NCBI GenBank assembly: GCA_946480785.1
Contig: CAMLLD010000020.1
Coordinates: 1 to 64,000 of the forward strand
From: an uncultured Blastocatellia bacterium
Lineage (GTDB): Bacteria > Acidobacteriota > Blastocatellia > Pyrinomonadales > Pyrinomonadaceae
Direction: 5' to 3'
Length of the DNA stretch: 64,000 nucleotides
Position 1 is the stretch's first letter. Every line of letters begins with the position of its first letter. A program made the position numbers and the translations under genes. The notes below the pieces were generated by a model. The model did no database searches, had not been told where the DNA came from, and worked only from the letters and a program-made list of their open reading frames with translations. Positions 18,590 through 26,799 of this stretch are shown in pieces.

Positions 18590-19087
18590 ATGACTACCAA
18601 ACGCCAAGAAGGCTTTTCGTTGATCGAACTTCTCATCGTCGTCGCGATTATCGGCATCATCGCCGCCATCGCTATCCCCAACCTGCTCGCTTCCCGCCGC
18701 GCCGCTAACGAAGGCTCGGCCCAATCGTCCCTCCGCACCATCCACAGCTCACAAGCCACCTACCAGGCAACGACCGGCAACGGTGCGTTCGCTGCTAACC
18801 TGACTGCCCTCGGCCCAGTGGCCGGCGGCGGCGCAAACTTGATTGACGGCGTTCTCTCGACCGGCGCGAAGAGCGGTTACACTTTCGCAATTGTTGAGCA
18901 GGCCGGCACCGGCGCGACCGCAGAGTTCGGCGCGTATGGCTTCCCGGGAACCACCGGTGGCGTTTCCGCTACGGGTACCCGTCGCTTCGGTATCACGGAA
19001 GATGGCGTCATGCACGGCGATAACACTCTGGCAGCTATCCCGAACACCAGAGCGTTGATCACCGGTATGGGCGTGCTCGGTAACTAA
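18590..19087 (+). CDS. pilA: type IV major pilin PilA, first copy
   Basis: A 165-residue prepilin. An 8-residue basic leader ends at Gly, cleavage before Phe (QEG|FSLIELL), with the conserved Glu5, and a long hydrophobic helix IVVAIIGIIAAIAIPNLL. The C-terminal globular part (about 60-165) is Gly/Ala/Thr-rich and has no cysteine pair, so the usual disulfide-bonded D-loop is absent. AAGGAG lies 12 bases before ATG. It has its own sigma-54 promoter and a strong terminator, so it is a single-gene unit. Its first 55 residues are almost identical to those of the next gene, so the pair arose by duplication with a diverged surface domain. Confidence 0.93.
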   Translation: MTTKRQEGFSLIELLIVVAIIGIIAAIAIPNLLASRRAANEGSAQSSLRTIHSSQATYQATTGNGAFAANLTALGPVAGGGANLIDGVLSTGAKSGYTFAIVEQAGTGATAEFGAYGFPGTTGGVSATGTRRFGITEDGVMHGDNTLAAIPNTRALITGMGVLGN

Positions 19088-19113
19088 TCAAGTAACGAGC
19101 TTGTCATTAACCT

Positions 19114-19148
19114 GAGGGTGGAAGTCAGCTTCCACCCTCTTCTTTTTT
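19114..19148 (+). terminator. intrinsic terminator of pilA1
   Basis: A perfect 11-bp stem, GAGGGTGGAAG/CTTCCACCCTC, has a TCAG loop and is followed by TTCTTTTTT. This is the strongest plus-strand terminator in the window and isolates pilA1 from the second pilin. Confidence 0.9.
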
Positions 19149-19296
19149 GGACCATCGCACCCAGGGCATTTTGGGCCATCAGAGTTGGACCATAAAGCCC
19201 TGACACATTGCGACACGCGCTGCTGCCGCTTTTTGTCAATCGCAATTGAAATACTCACGAGGCGTTGAAAACACGCGCAAAAGCGGCCGCAAACGT

Positions 19297-19313
19297 CTGG
19301 CACAACCTTTGTA
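19297..19313 (+). promoter_or_regulatory. sigma-54 promoter of pilA2
   Basis: CTGGCAC-n5-TTGTA matches the -24/-12 consensus, and the -12 GC is again GT, as in the promoter of the first pilin. It lies about 65 bases before the ATG of the second pilin. Confidence 0.72.
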
Positions 19314-19376
19314 ATAAGACAGATGAACTCAGCGCTTGGGCGCAGTTTGATCCGATTTAAGGAGCCACTAACCAAC

Positions 19377-19859
19377 ATGAACACGAATCGCCAACAAGGT
19401 TTCTCACTGATAGAGCTGCTAATTGTTGTTGCGATTATCGGCATCATCGCCGCCATCGCTATTCCCAACCTCCTGGCCTCCCGACGTGCGGCGAACGAAG
19501 GCTCAGCTCAATCTTCCATACGAACGATCCATAGTGCTCAAGTCGTCTACCAGTCCACGATGGGCAACGGTGCATTTGGAGGAAGTCTCGCAGTTTTGAA
19601 CGGACAAGTTCTCGTTGACGGTAATCTTTCGACTGGTAATAAGAGCGGTTACCACTTTGAGATCGTCGAGCAGGCGGGCACAGCCGCAGCCGCCGTCTAC
19701 GGCGCCTACGCTTTCCCGCTTATCACCTCGGGTGTGTCGATGACGGGCACGCGGACGTTCGGCATCACCGAAGTCGGCATCCTGCGCGGCGATGCGGATC
19801 TCAGCGCGATTCCGAATACGAGAGCGGACATCAACGCGTTGCCGCCGATCGGTAATTAA
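19377..19859 (+). CDS. type IV pilin, second tandem copy
   Basis: A 160-residue prepilin paralogous to the preceding gene: leader MNTNRQQG, cleavage before FSLIELL, Glu5, the same hydrophobic helix and the same RRAANEGSAQSS segment, then a diverged C-terminal domain without cysteines. The ATG was chosen over an in-frame upstream ATG because AAGGAG stands 12 bases before it, as in the first pilin, and because it gives a normal class III leader. It has a separate sigma-54 promoter. It could be an alternative major pilin or a minor pilin; equal architecture favours differential use under PilR. Confidence 0.9.
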   Translation: MNTNRQQGFSLIELLIVVAIIGIIAAIAIPNLLASRRAANEGSAQSSIRTIHSAQVVYQSTMGNGAFGGSLAVLNGQVLVDGNLSTGNKSGYHFEIVEQAGTAAAAVYGAYAFPLITSGVSMTGTRTFGITEVGILRGDADLSAIPNTRADINALPPIGN

Positions 19860-19883
19860 CCCGTTCGATATTTTCGGTTTTAG

Positions 19884-19913
19884 TAGGGGTGGCGCCTCGT
19901 TGGGCCACCCCTA
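19884..19913 (+). terminator. hairpin after the second pilin
   Basis: Arms TAGGGGTGGC and GCCACCCCTA form a perfect 10-bp stem. It is followed by AAAAC rather than a T run, so if it ends transcription it does so imperfectly. It ends ten bases before the next gene. Confidence 0.5.
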
Positions 19914-19923
19914 AAACGATCTG

Positions 19924-21603
19924 ATGAGTTCGCGCGTACTTCAAAGTCACGAAGCAAAGACGTGGTCCATTGCCGGCTCACCCGCGGCGAAACACGTCGC
20001 GTTCGTCGTTGCTGTTTCGGTGTTAGCGGTCGTTCCGGTTTTAGTCTTCGGCGTTCCCTCGAATCGCGATCTCTCGAATCACTTTCGTTTTGCGCTTCCG
20101 TTTTATGACGCGATTGCCGGCGGCAACTTTTATCCCGGCTGGCTTGCGGAATCGAACGGTGGTTATGGCGATCCGAGCTTTCGTTTCTATCCGCCCGCGC
20201 TTTATTACCTGCTGTCTTCGTTTCGGTTTTTGACGGGCGAATGGTACGTGGCGACGTTGCTCACCGTGGTGTTCGTTGCCGTGGCCGGCGGTTTGGGAAT
20301 TTACTTTTGGGCGCGAACATTACTGCCGTCGTCGCAGGCGATGTGGGTTGGTTTGTTCTACGCGCTCGCGCCGTATCACTTGAATCAGCTTTACCAGGCG
20401 ACGATGCTGGCAGAGTGGGCGGGTGCAGCGGTGCTGCCGTTTGTGTTTGCGTTTCTCGAACGCGTTTGCGCGCATGGGCGGCGAAGAGATGTCGCTGGAC
20501 TTGCGGGGTGTTATGCGCTGCTGGTGCTGACGCACTTGCCGTTGACGGTGATCGGATCGCTGGCGCTCGTGGTTTACGCGCTCATGCGCGTCGAGGCTGG
20601 TCGGAGATTACAAACACTCGCGAAACTCGCTGGCGCTGGCGCGCTTGGGTTATGCGCGAGTTCGATCTACTGGGTGACGATGGTCTCTGAACTCCACTGG
20701 ATCGGCATCAACACCATCGATCACGACGCCTCCGTAGACTACCGCAACAACTTCCTCCTCTCCACTTTCTCACCCGACAACATGAACGTCTGGTGGATGA
20801 ACATTTTGTTATTGATGACTTTGCTTTTGAGCGCGCCGTTGCTAGCGACCTCAAAAAAAATCCCCTCGCTAATGCGTAACGCGTGGGGCGACCAACGAGC
20901 TTTGCGACCACTCACGTTGCTCACCGCGTTCGGCATCTTCATGGCCGTTCCCTTGAGCCGCCCAATCTGGAACCTGCTCTCTCCGTTACAACAAACTCAA
21001 TTCCCCTGGCGCTGGCTGACGATCGTTTCGCTGGGCGCGTCGATACTCACGGCCGCGGCCGTTACGCGCATCGGCAACTCTGGCCGCGTGCAACGACTCG
21101 CGATCATGGGCGCGATGACTATCGCAGTGGTGTTCACACTGTCACACGTCGTGCGTGAAGCGAAATATCTACCACGTCACGCTTTCGAAAACACTTTAGC
21201 GGAAGTGCGCGGCACAGCAAGCGTGAACTACTGGTTTCCGATCTGGGCTACGTCGACACCGAAACCGATGACGAACCAGGTCGAAGCGGCGGGACGCGCG
21301 CTTACTATCGGATCGTGGACGCCCGAAGCGCGACGCTTCTCAGTCGCCGCCGGCGAAGCAAGTGCGGCACGCGTGAAAACTTTCTACTACCCGCACTGGA
21401 CCGCCACCACCGGCAATCAAGTCTTACAGACTCGACCAGACAAAGACGGCGCACTACTGATCTCTATCCCCCGGGACGCGGCCGCGATCGATCTCACTTT
21501 CAAAGAGCCGCCGCGCAGCCGCGTCTCATCCTTCGCCAGCCTCGCCGGATTCATGTTTATCGGCGCGTTAGCAATCCCGCTCCCTTGGAGGCGAAAACGA
21601 TGA
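19924..21603 (+). CDS. polytopic membrane protein, GT-C glycosyltransferase-like
   Basis: A 559-residue integral membrane protein with about ten or more hydrophobic segments. The first periplasmic loop carries NRDLSNHFRF and the LAESNGGYGDPSFRFYPP segment, which fits the membrane family annotated as '6-pyruvoyl-tetrahydropterin synthase related' and the general GT-C fold, where an acidic residue in the first loop is catalytic. The last about 110 residues are a soluble beta-rich domain before a final helix. Likely acts on lipid-linked sugars in envelope or exopolysaccharide assembly. It overlaps the methyltransferase start by four bases (ATGA), so the two are cotranscribed. Family assignment is moderate and the substrate unknown. 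Confidence 0.7.
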   Translation: MSSRVLQSHEAKTWSIAGSPAAKHVAFVVAVSVLAVVPVLVFGVPSNRDLSNHFRFALPFYDAIAGGNFYPGWLAESNGGYGDPSFRFYPPALYYLLSSFRFLTGEWYVATLLTVVFVAVAGGLGIYFWARTLLPSSQAMWVGLFYALAPYHLNQLYQATMLAEWAGAAVLPFVFAFLERVCAHGRRRDVAGLAGCYALLVLTHLPLTVIGSLALVVYALMRVEAGRRLQTLAKLAGAGALGLCASSIYWVTMVSELHWIGINTIDHDASVDYRNNFLLSTFSPDNMNVWWMNILLLMTLLLSAPLLATSKKIPSLMRNAWGDQRALRPLTLLTAFGIFMAVPLSRPIWNLLSPLQQTQFPWRWLTIVSLGASILTAAAVTRIGNSGRVQRLAIMGAMTIAVVFTLSHVVREAKYLPRHAFENTLAEVRGTASVNYWFPIWATSTPKPMTNQVEAAGRALTIGSWTPEARRFSVAAGEASAARVKTFYYPHWTATTGNQVLQTRPDKDGALLISIPRDAAAIDLTFKEPPRSRVSSFASLAGFMFIGALAIPLPWRRKR

Positions 21604-22382
21604 GCGCAACCACCAGCCTGTGGCAGGCGCAGCTCGACGCCGCCGAGCTACAGCAACAACAACACTACGACGAGATCGCTGCCGACTACGAAGCGCATTA
21701 CAGCGACGAGTGGAGCGTCGAATACCGCCGGCGCTTCATTTACGAACCGATGTTCGCCGGGCTCAATCTCAACGGCCTCAACGTGCTCGACGCGATGTGC
21801 GGCAGCGGCCAAACGACTGAATACCTCCTCGCCCGCGGCGCAAACGTCACCGGCCTCGACATCTCCAACGAAGTGATCGAGCAGTTTCAAACGCGCTGGA
21901 CCAACGCCAACGCCGTAAACCGTTCATTGCTCGATTCCGGCCTGCCCGACAACGCCTTCGATTGCGTGGTCGTCGTCGGTGGTCTGCATCACATTCATCC
22001 GAATGTGAAGCGCGCCGTCACCGAGCTGCATCGTGTTTTGAAACCCGGCGGACACTTGTGCTTCATGGAACCTCACAGCGGTTCGCTTCCGGATCTCATC
22101 AGGCGCGTTTGGTATCGCTTTGATCGTTTCTTCTCTGACAACGAAGCATCGATCGATATCGACCGTCTGCAACGCGATTTTCACTCGCACTTCGAATTGA
22201 AACGTGTCGAGCATCTCGGGAACGTCGCATTCCTGCTCGTCCTCAACTCACTCATCTTCCGTCTCCCACCGGCCGCGAAGAAACTCCTCGCGCCGTCGCT
22301 GATGAAACTCGAGCCGCTCATCAACAAGCTGCAAACCAAGCTCACGTCGTGCTTCGTCGTGGCGCAGTGGCAAAGAAAATAA
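21600..22382 (+). CDS. class I SAM-dependent methyltransferase
   Basis: A 260-residue methyltransferase. Seen: an N-terminal helix (HYDEIAADYEAHYSDEW), SAM motif I (VLDAMCGSGQTTEYLL), the acidic end of beta-2 (GLDISNEVIEQF), motif II (FDCVVVVGGLHHIH) and motif III (LKPGGHLCFMEPH). The C-terminal 80 residues have hydrophobic stretches that may contact membrane or lipid substrate. The start ATG overlaps the stop of the preceding membrane protein, which fixes both the start and the operon. Its substrate may be a lipid-linked sugar or glycan made by the neighbour; this rests on context only. A longer in-frame extension upstream is shadow sequence. Confidence 0.88.
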   Translation: MSATTSLWQAQLDAAELQQQQHYDEIAADYEAHYSDEWSVEYRRRFIYEPMFAGLNLNGLNVLDAMCGSGQTTEYLLARGANVTGLDISNEVIEQFQTRWTNANAVNRSLLDSGLPDNAFDCVVVVGGLHHIHPNVKRAVTELHRVLKPGGHLCFMEPHSGSLPDLIRRVWYRFDRFFSDNEASIDIDRLQRDFHSHFELKRVEHLGNVAFLLVLNSLIFRLPPAAKKLLAPSLMKLEPLINKLQTKLTSCFVVAQWQRK

Positions 22383-22404
22383 TTTATGCAGATCCGAGCG
22401 ATCT

Positions 22405-23217
22405 GTGGTTAAACTCATAATCGTGGACCGAGAAGGAACGTTCTGGCGCATAACTGCGATCGCACGTAACGCTTTTCGTGAAGCAGTGCGCGACCGCGTG
22501 CTCTACAATCTCGTCTTGTTTGTGCTCCTGTTGACTGCCGCCGCGATCTTCATCGGCGAATTATCGGGCGGACAGGAACGCAAGATCATCGTCGATCTCG
22601 GGCTCAGCGCGATGCTGCTGTTCGGCGTGTTCATCGCCATCTTCGTGGGCGTCGGTCTGGTCTACAAAGAGATCGAACGCCGCACCATCTACGCGATCTT
22701 TGCCAAGCCGGTCGGACGCGGCGAGTTTCTCGTCGGCAAGTATCTCGGGCTCTGTTTGACGTTGCTGGTGAACGTCCTCGTGATGGGCATCGGCGTTTCG
22801 CTCGCGCTGATGTACGTGAGTCGCGGTTGGGATCCGCTGATCCTGAACCTCTGGCCGGCAGTGCTGCTGATCTATCTCGAACTCGCGATTCTGACCGGTG
22901 TGGCACTATTATTCTCTTCGTTCTCTTCACCCGCACTTTCCGCACTACTAACCTTTTTCGTTTTCATTATCGGCCACTTCAGTTCGGACCTGAAATCCCT
23001 TTCGGTTTCGCTTGGCAGCACCGGCGCGCGCTGGTTGTTTGGCGCGCTTTATTACCTGCTGCCGAATCTCGCGAACTACAGTTTCATCACGCCCACCGCT
23101 CACGGCCACTCGCCGCCGGCGGGGTTCGTCGCGAGTGTCAGCGTTTACGCGATTGTCTACATCACCGTCATTCTCGCCGCCGCCACCATGGTCTTCAGCC
23201 GGCGCAACTTCAAATAA
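22405..23217 (+). CDS. ABC-2 type transporter permease
   Basis: A 270-residue membrane protein with six hydrophobic helices, beginning with the amphipathic RNAFREAVRDRVLYNLVLF segment characteristic of ABC-2/NosY-like permeases. The YKEIERRTIYAIFAKPVGR cytoplasmic loop contacts the ATPase in this family. The start is a GTG; a second GTG 18 bases on is an alternative. It is followed after six bases by a TPR protein and then an ATPase gene, so the three form one exporter operon. Cargo is unknown. Confidence 0.85.
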   Translation: MVKLIIVDREGTFWRITAIARNAFREAVRDRVLYNLVLFVLLLTAAAIFIGELSGGQERKIIVDLGLSAMLLFGVFIAIFVGVGLVYKEIERRTIYAIFAKPVGRGEFLVGKYLGLCLTLLVNVLVMGIGVSLALMYVSRGWDPLILNLWPAVLLIYLELAILTGVALLFSSFSSPALSALLTFFVFIIGHFSSDLKSLSVSLGSTGARWLFGALYYLLPNLANYSFITPTAHGHSPPAGFVASVSVYAIVYITVILAAATMVFSRRNFK

Positions 23218-23223
23218 TCTTGA

Positions 23224-24096
23224 ATGAACGACCGCACTAAAACCGCCACTCTCGCACTCGTAATTGCGATCGGCATGATTGCAACGTTCGGTCTCGCGCG
23301 CTTCGTCGACGCGCGGCGTCCTCCGGTCGACGTCACTGCGAACGACGACAGTCTTTATTTGAACGCCAAAACAGCGAAGCGGATCAGTCTCGGCTTCAAC
23401 GGTCTCGCGGCTGACTGGTACTGGATGCGCTCGCTTCAGTATGTCGGCAGGAAAATCATCGAACAGAATGACAACGTGGCGCTGGACGATCTGAGCCAGC
23501 TCGATCTAAAGCTGCTTGCGCCGCTACTCGAAAACGCGACGACGCTCGATCCGGAGTTTCTCGATCCTTACGAATACGCCGCCGTGGTCCTGCCGGCCAT
23601 CGACGTGCAGGAAGCGATTCGCATCACGCGCAAAGGCATCGACGCAAATCCAAACGCGTGGCGGCTCTATCAACATCTCGGCTACATCTACTGGCAACAA
23701 CACGACTACGCCACCGCCGCGGAAGTTTACGGGCGCGGCGCCGCAGTACCCGGTGTGCCGCCGTGGATGCAGGCGATGAAAGCACGCATGGCCGCGGAAG
23801 GCGGCAGCCGCGAAACCGCGCGCGAGATCTATACGCGCATGTTCGAGCAATCGGCAGATGAGAAAGTGAAGGACATGGCCCACAAGCGTCTGTTGCAACT
23901 CGATTCGCTCGACGAGCGTGACGCGTTGCGCAAGTTGCTCGTCGCTTATCAAACACGTACGGGCCGCTGTCCGGCCACGTGGCGCGAGATCAACCTGGCG
24001 CGCGTACCAACCGATCCTTCAGGCGCGCCTTACGAACTGAAACCCGGCAAGTGCGAAGTCGAGTTGGGCGAGGGCTCCGAAATCATCGTTAAATGA
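23224..24096 (+). CDS. membrane-anchored TPR protein of an ABC operon
   Basis: A 290-residue protein with one N-terminal membrane anchor (about 8-26) and a helical periplasmic part. The LNGLAADWYWMRSLQYVGRK segment and three to four TPR-like repeats (about 95-230) resemble proteins that accompany ABC-2 exporters in Acidobacteriota. The C-terminus has a small domain with RTGRCPATWREIN and PSGAPYELKPGKC, so two cysteines may pair. It sits between permease and ATPase and overlaps the ATPase start by four bases. A role as accessory or cargo-binding subunit is likely from context; I do not recognise a named family. Confidence 0.7.
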   Translation: MNDRTKTATLALVIAIGMIATFGLARFVDARRPPVDVTANDDSLYLNAKTAKRISLGFNGLAADWYWMRSLQYVGRKIIEQNDNVALDDLSQLDLKLLAPLLENATTLDPEFLDPYEYAAVVLPAIDVQEAIRITRKGIDANPNAWRLYQHLGYIYWQQHDYATAAEVYGRGAAVPGVPPWMQAMKARMAAEGGSRETAREIYTRMFEQSADEKVKDMAHKRLLQLDSLDERDALRKLLVAYQTRTGRCPATWREINLARVPTDPSGAPYELKPGKCEVELGEGSEIIVK

Positions 24097-25019
24097 TCAT
24101 GGCTGCTGTCGAGATCACAAACCTGACGAAAGACTACGAAGTGGGCTTCTGGCGCAAACGAAAAGTGCGCGCGCTCGACGATCTTTCCCTGTCGATTGAC
24201 GAGCACCAGATTTTCGGCTTTCTCGGCGCGAACGGCGCGGGCAAAACCACGACACTCAAGCTGCTCATACGCTTGATCTTTCCCACGAGCGGCAGCGCAC
24301 GCATTCTCGGCCACGACATCCAGGATGTTCGCATGCACCGGCGCATCGGGTATCTGCCCGAGAACCCGTACTTCTACGACTATCTCACCGCGCGCGAGTT
24401 GCTCGAATATTGTGCGGAACTGTTTGGCTTTCCCGCCGCGGAACGACGCAAACGCGCGGCTGATTTGTTGGCCCGGGTGAAACTCGACCAAAAACGTTGG
24501 GACACGCAGTTGCGCAAGTTTTCCAAAGGCATGCTGCAACGCGTCGGCCTGGCCCAGTCGCTGGTGAACGATCCGGAGATCGTGTTTCTCGACGAGCCGA
24601 TGAGCGGTCTCGATCCGGTAGGCCGGCGTGAAGTGCGCGATCTGATCGCATCACTGCGTGACGAAGGCAAAACCGTTTTCATGTGTTCGCACATTCTTTC
24701 GGACATCGAAGTGCTTTGCGATCGCGTCGCGATCCTCAAAGGCGGGAAACTCGCGCAGGTGGGCCATCTCGACGAACTGCGCCAGCGTCCGAACGATCCA
24801 CATCACCTGGAAGTGCTGGCTACCGGCGCTGACGTTGCCGTGTTGCGCCAACATCTGAACCACAATAGCGCGATTTCGCCGACTCCGAGTGGTTTGCGAA
24901 TCGAGATCTCCGCTGAGAGTGAAATTGAAGCCGTGCTTGCGGCGTTGCGGAAAGCGGGCGGTAAGGTAGTTTCGATTCAGCCGATCAAACAGTCGCTCGA
25001 AGAACTATTCCTCGACTAA
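24093..25019 (+). CDS. ABC transporter ATP-binding protein
   Basis: A 308-residue nucleotide-binding subunit of an ABC-2 exporter. Walker A GANGAGKT at 45-52, Q-loop region ([19 protein letters not shown]), signature region ([20 protein letters not shown] replaces SGGQ), Walker B ([13 protein letters not shown]) and H-loop (FMCSHIL) are intact. The C-terminal 80 residues match the DUF4162-like tail of such ATPases. It starts with ATGATCATG, so a second ATG six bases on is equally possible. It overlaps the TPR gene and completes the permease-TPR-ATPase operon; its stop faces the next convergent gene across three bases. Confidence 0.92.
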   Translation: MIMAAVEITNLTKDYEVGFWRKRKVRALDDLSLSIDEHQIFGFLGANGAGKTTTLKLLIRLIFPTSGSARILGHDIQDVRMHRRIGYLPENPYFYDYLTARELLEYCAELFGFPAAERRKRAADLLARVKLDQKRWDTQLRKFSKGMLQRVGLAQSLVNDPEIVFLDEPMSGLDPVGRREVRDLIASLRDEGKTVFMCSHILSDIEVLCDRVAILKGGKLAQVGHLDELRQRPNDPHHLEVLATGADVAVLRQHLNHNSAISPTPSGLRIEISAESEIEAVLAALRKAGGKVVSIQPIKQSLEELFLD

Positions 25020-25022
25020 ACC

Positions 25023-25526
25023 TCAGTCTTTGAACTTCACGCCGGCGATTTGCATCTTGATGTTCGCGCGGTCGTCGGTGTCTTTCATCCCTTCCAACAT
25101 CACCGGTATGTCCATGGTCCTGTTCGGCGGTAGCTCGGGCTGACGCGTGGGAATCACGAGCACCGTTCTATCCTTCACCGCTTTTCCCTGGTGGTCCACC
25201 ACCGCGGCGTAGATTTCCAAACCGTTTATGGTTTTCCCGGTGAGATTGCGCACCGTCGTCTTCAGCGTCATGACGGTATCGCCGAGCGCGCGCTTCGCCT
25301 CGAATGCTTCCGGCTCATCGAGCACGAGTCCGGCTTTGTACTTATCAAACTCCGGCGAGCCCGGCCGAATCGCGCCTTGCAGCGTCGGTTCAGCAGGACC
25401 ACTGCCACCCGCGCGCATCAGTAAATAAAAGAAGAGCGCGATAACAACAGCCGCGGCCACGGCAACGATGATGATGAGTGTTTTGTGGGAGGCGCTCTCT
25501 TCCGCGCGTCGATCCTGAATAGCCAT
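25023..25526 (-). CDS. single-pass membrane protein with Ig-like periplasmic domain
   Basis: A 167-residue protein of unknown function. A short charged cytoplasmic N-terminus is followed by one transmembrane helix (about 16-37), a Gly/Pro linker and a beta-rich domain (about 75-165) containing MTLKTTVRNLTGKTINGLEI and PNRTMDIPVML, the pattern of FxLYD/DUF2393-like beta-sandwich domains. It reads on the minus strand ten bases after the receiver gene and could be cotranscribed with it. It is convergent with the ABC operon, so a link to transport is not implied. Confidence 0.6.
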   Translation of the reverse strand: MAIQDRRAEESASHKTLIIIVAVAAAVVIALFFYLLMRAGGSGPAEPTLQGAIRPGSPEFDKYKAGLVLDEPEAFEAKRALGDTVMTLKTTVRNLTGKTINGLEIYAAVVDHQGKAVKDRTVLVIPTRQPELPPNRTMDIPVMLEGMKDTDDRANIKMQIAGVKFKD

Positions 25527-25536
25527 GAAGCGAATT

Positions 25537-25899
25537 CTACTTGGCTAGCTCCCGCGCGATCAATTGTTCGAGTTCGGTGAAGTCGATCGGCTTGGTGATG
25601 TAGCTGTTGCAGCCTGCCCCCAAAGCTTCGGCGAGAAAGTCGTCCGTGTCGTGTGCAGAGACGGCAATGATGGGTGTTTTCGCGAGATTTGGGAGCTTGC
25701 GAATCAGACGCGTGGCGGCCAGACCATCGATCATCGGCAGGCTTAGGTCCATCAGAATCAGGTCCGGTTTTTCTTCCGCGGCGATTCTCACGGCCTCTTC
25801 ACCGTTGGTGGCCTCAATCACTTCGTAGCCGCTCATTTCGAGCAGACGCCGCATCATGAAGCGATTGTCTTCGGTATCTTCGACGAGTAAGACGGTCAT
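25537..25899 (-). CDS. single-domain response regulator (CheY-like)
   Basis: A 120-residue stand-alone receiver. Seen: acidic pair ED at 7-8, phospho-acceptor Asp51 (LILMDLSLP), switch Ser (VSAHD) and Lys (ITKPID). There is no output domain. It probably relays phosphate to another protein or works by binding. The ATG was preferred to a TTG 24 bases upstream because the receiver fold begins directly with MTVLLVEDTED. The gene is divergent from the degenerate kinase gene that starts about 200 bases away, a likely partner by position only. Confidence 0.88.
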   Translation of the reverse strand: MTVLLVEDTEDNRFMMRRLLEMSGYEVIEATNGEEAVRIAAEEKPDLILMDLSLPMIDGLAATRLIRKLPNLAKTPIIAVSAHDTDDFLAEALGAGCNSYITKPIDFTELEQLIARELAK

Positions 25900-25952
25900 G
25901 GGTGTAGGGTCGACGGCTTCCAAGTTATTGATTTTACTGTATCACTAGAATA

Positions 25953-25974
25953 CGCGCGCCTTTTTTGTTAAGAT
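25953..25974 (+). promoter_or_regulatory. promoter-like motif A, copy 1
   Basis: CGCGCGCC, eight bases, then TAAGATGCC-GCATC. The same arrangement, with a seven-base gap, occurs before the cheB gene near 54.07 kb. TAAGAT could be a -10 hexamer. It lies about 120 bases before the degenerate kinase gene. The shared motif is seen; promoter function is inferred. Confidence 0.35.
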
Positions 25975-26096
25975 GCCGCATCGAAACGCAACACCCAAGA
26001 ATCTGAGGCCGACGTTCAATTAGTACACTCGGCCCTTGGCTGTGAGGTTCCCTCCCCCGGTGGCCCCCAAAACGAGTTTATAGAGCGAAGCGTCCG

Positions 26097-26759
26097 ATGA
26101 AGGTATTAACATCGAGAACGGAAGACCGTGAGACCCTTCAAGACCTCGGGCGAGCTTCGATTCAAATCGTTCATGATCTCAAAAATCAGCTCAACGGTCT
26201 CAAACTCTATGCCACGTTCCTGCGCCGCCGGCTCGAGAAGAGCGAGCGGCCTGAAGACGAGCAGGAAACGATCGTCAAACTCATCGCCGGATTGGACCGC
26301 GCGGCGAGTGATCTGGCGACAATTGTCGAATATGGGCGGGAGATTGAGTTGAAGAAGCAAACGGGGTTCGAGGTGCAGAAGGTTTTGCGCACAGTGTGTT
26401 CGAGTTTTGATGGTCCGGAAACGCAGCTCGTCATGGATCCGAGTTCAGCTTCGGTTCAGGGCGACTTCGATCCGTTGAAGCTCACGGACGCATTCAAATG
26501 GATCTCGACGGCGGCGATCAAGAATCGCGTAACGGGTGAGGAAGAGAGACCTATTACGATAACGGTGTCGGCGACTGACAGTGACGCGGCAACGATCGAG
26601 TGGTCCGTTTTGAAGAAGCTGGATCACGATCCGTTTCACTCGTTTGTCGGCAGCGAAGAGATCCGCCTGGCGCTCGCGGCGAAAATAATCGAGGCCCATG
26701 GCGGGTCGGCAACATTGGCGGACGATCGATTTGTAGTACAGCTTCCGCTTTCCGGATAA
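26097..26759 (+). CDS. degenerate histidine kinase-like protein
   Basis: A 220-residue soluble protein with an H-box-like helix (IQIVHDLKNQLNGLKLYATF; His about 26) and a region with the end of a HATPase fold (RLALAAKIIEAHGG...FVVQLPL). The Asp-containing G1 box (DxGxG) and a glycine-rich lid are not visible, so ATP binding is doubtful. It may be a phosphotransfer or dimeric scaffold, or a kinase that lost activity. The gene for a sigma-54 response regulator starts 40 bases downstream, and the pair are probably cotranscribed. The partner assignment is contextual. It could also represent a diverged kinase family I do not recognise. Confidence 0.65.
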   Translation: MKVLTSRTEDRETLQDLGRASIQIVHDLKNQLNGLKLYATFLRRRLEKSERPEDEQETIVKLIAGLDRAASDLATIVEYGREIELKKQTGFEVQKVLRTVCSSFDGPETQLVMDPSSASVQGDFDPLKLTDAFKWISTAAIKNRVTGEEERPITITVSATDSDAATIEWSVLKKLDHDPFHSFVGSEEIRLALAAKIIEAHGGSATLADDRFVVQLPLSG

Positions 26760-26799
26760 CACCCCAACTAACTACATACTTGTGAAGGAGCAATCATAA

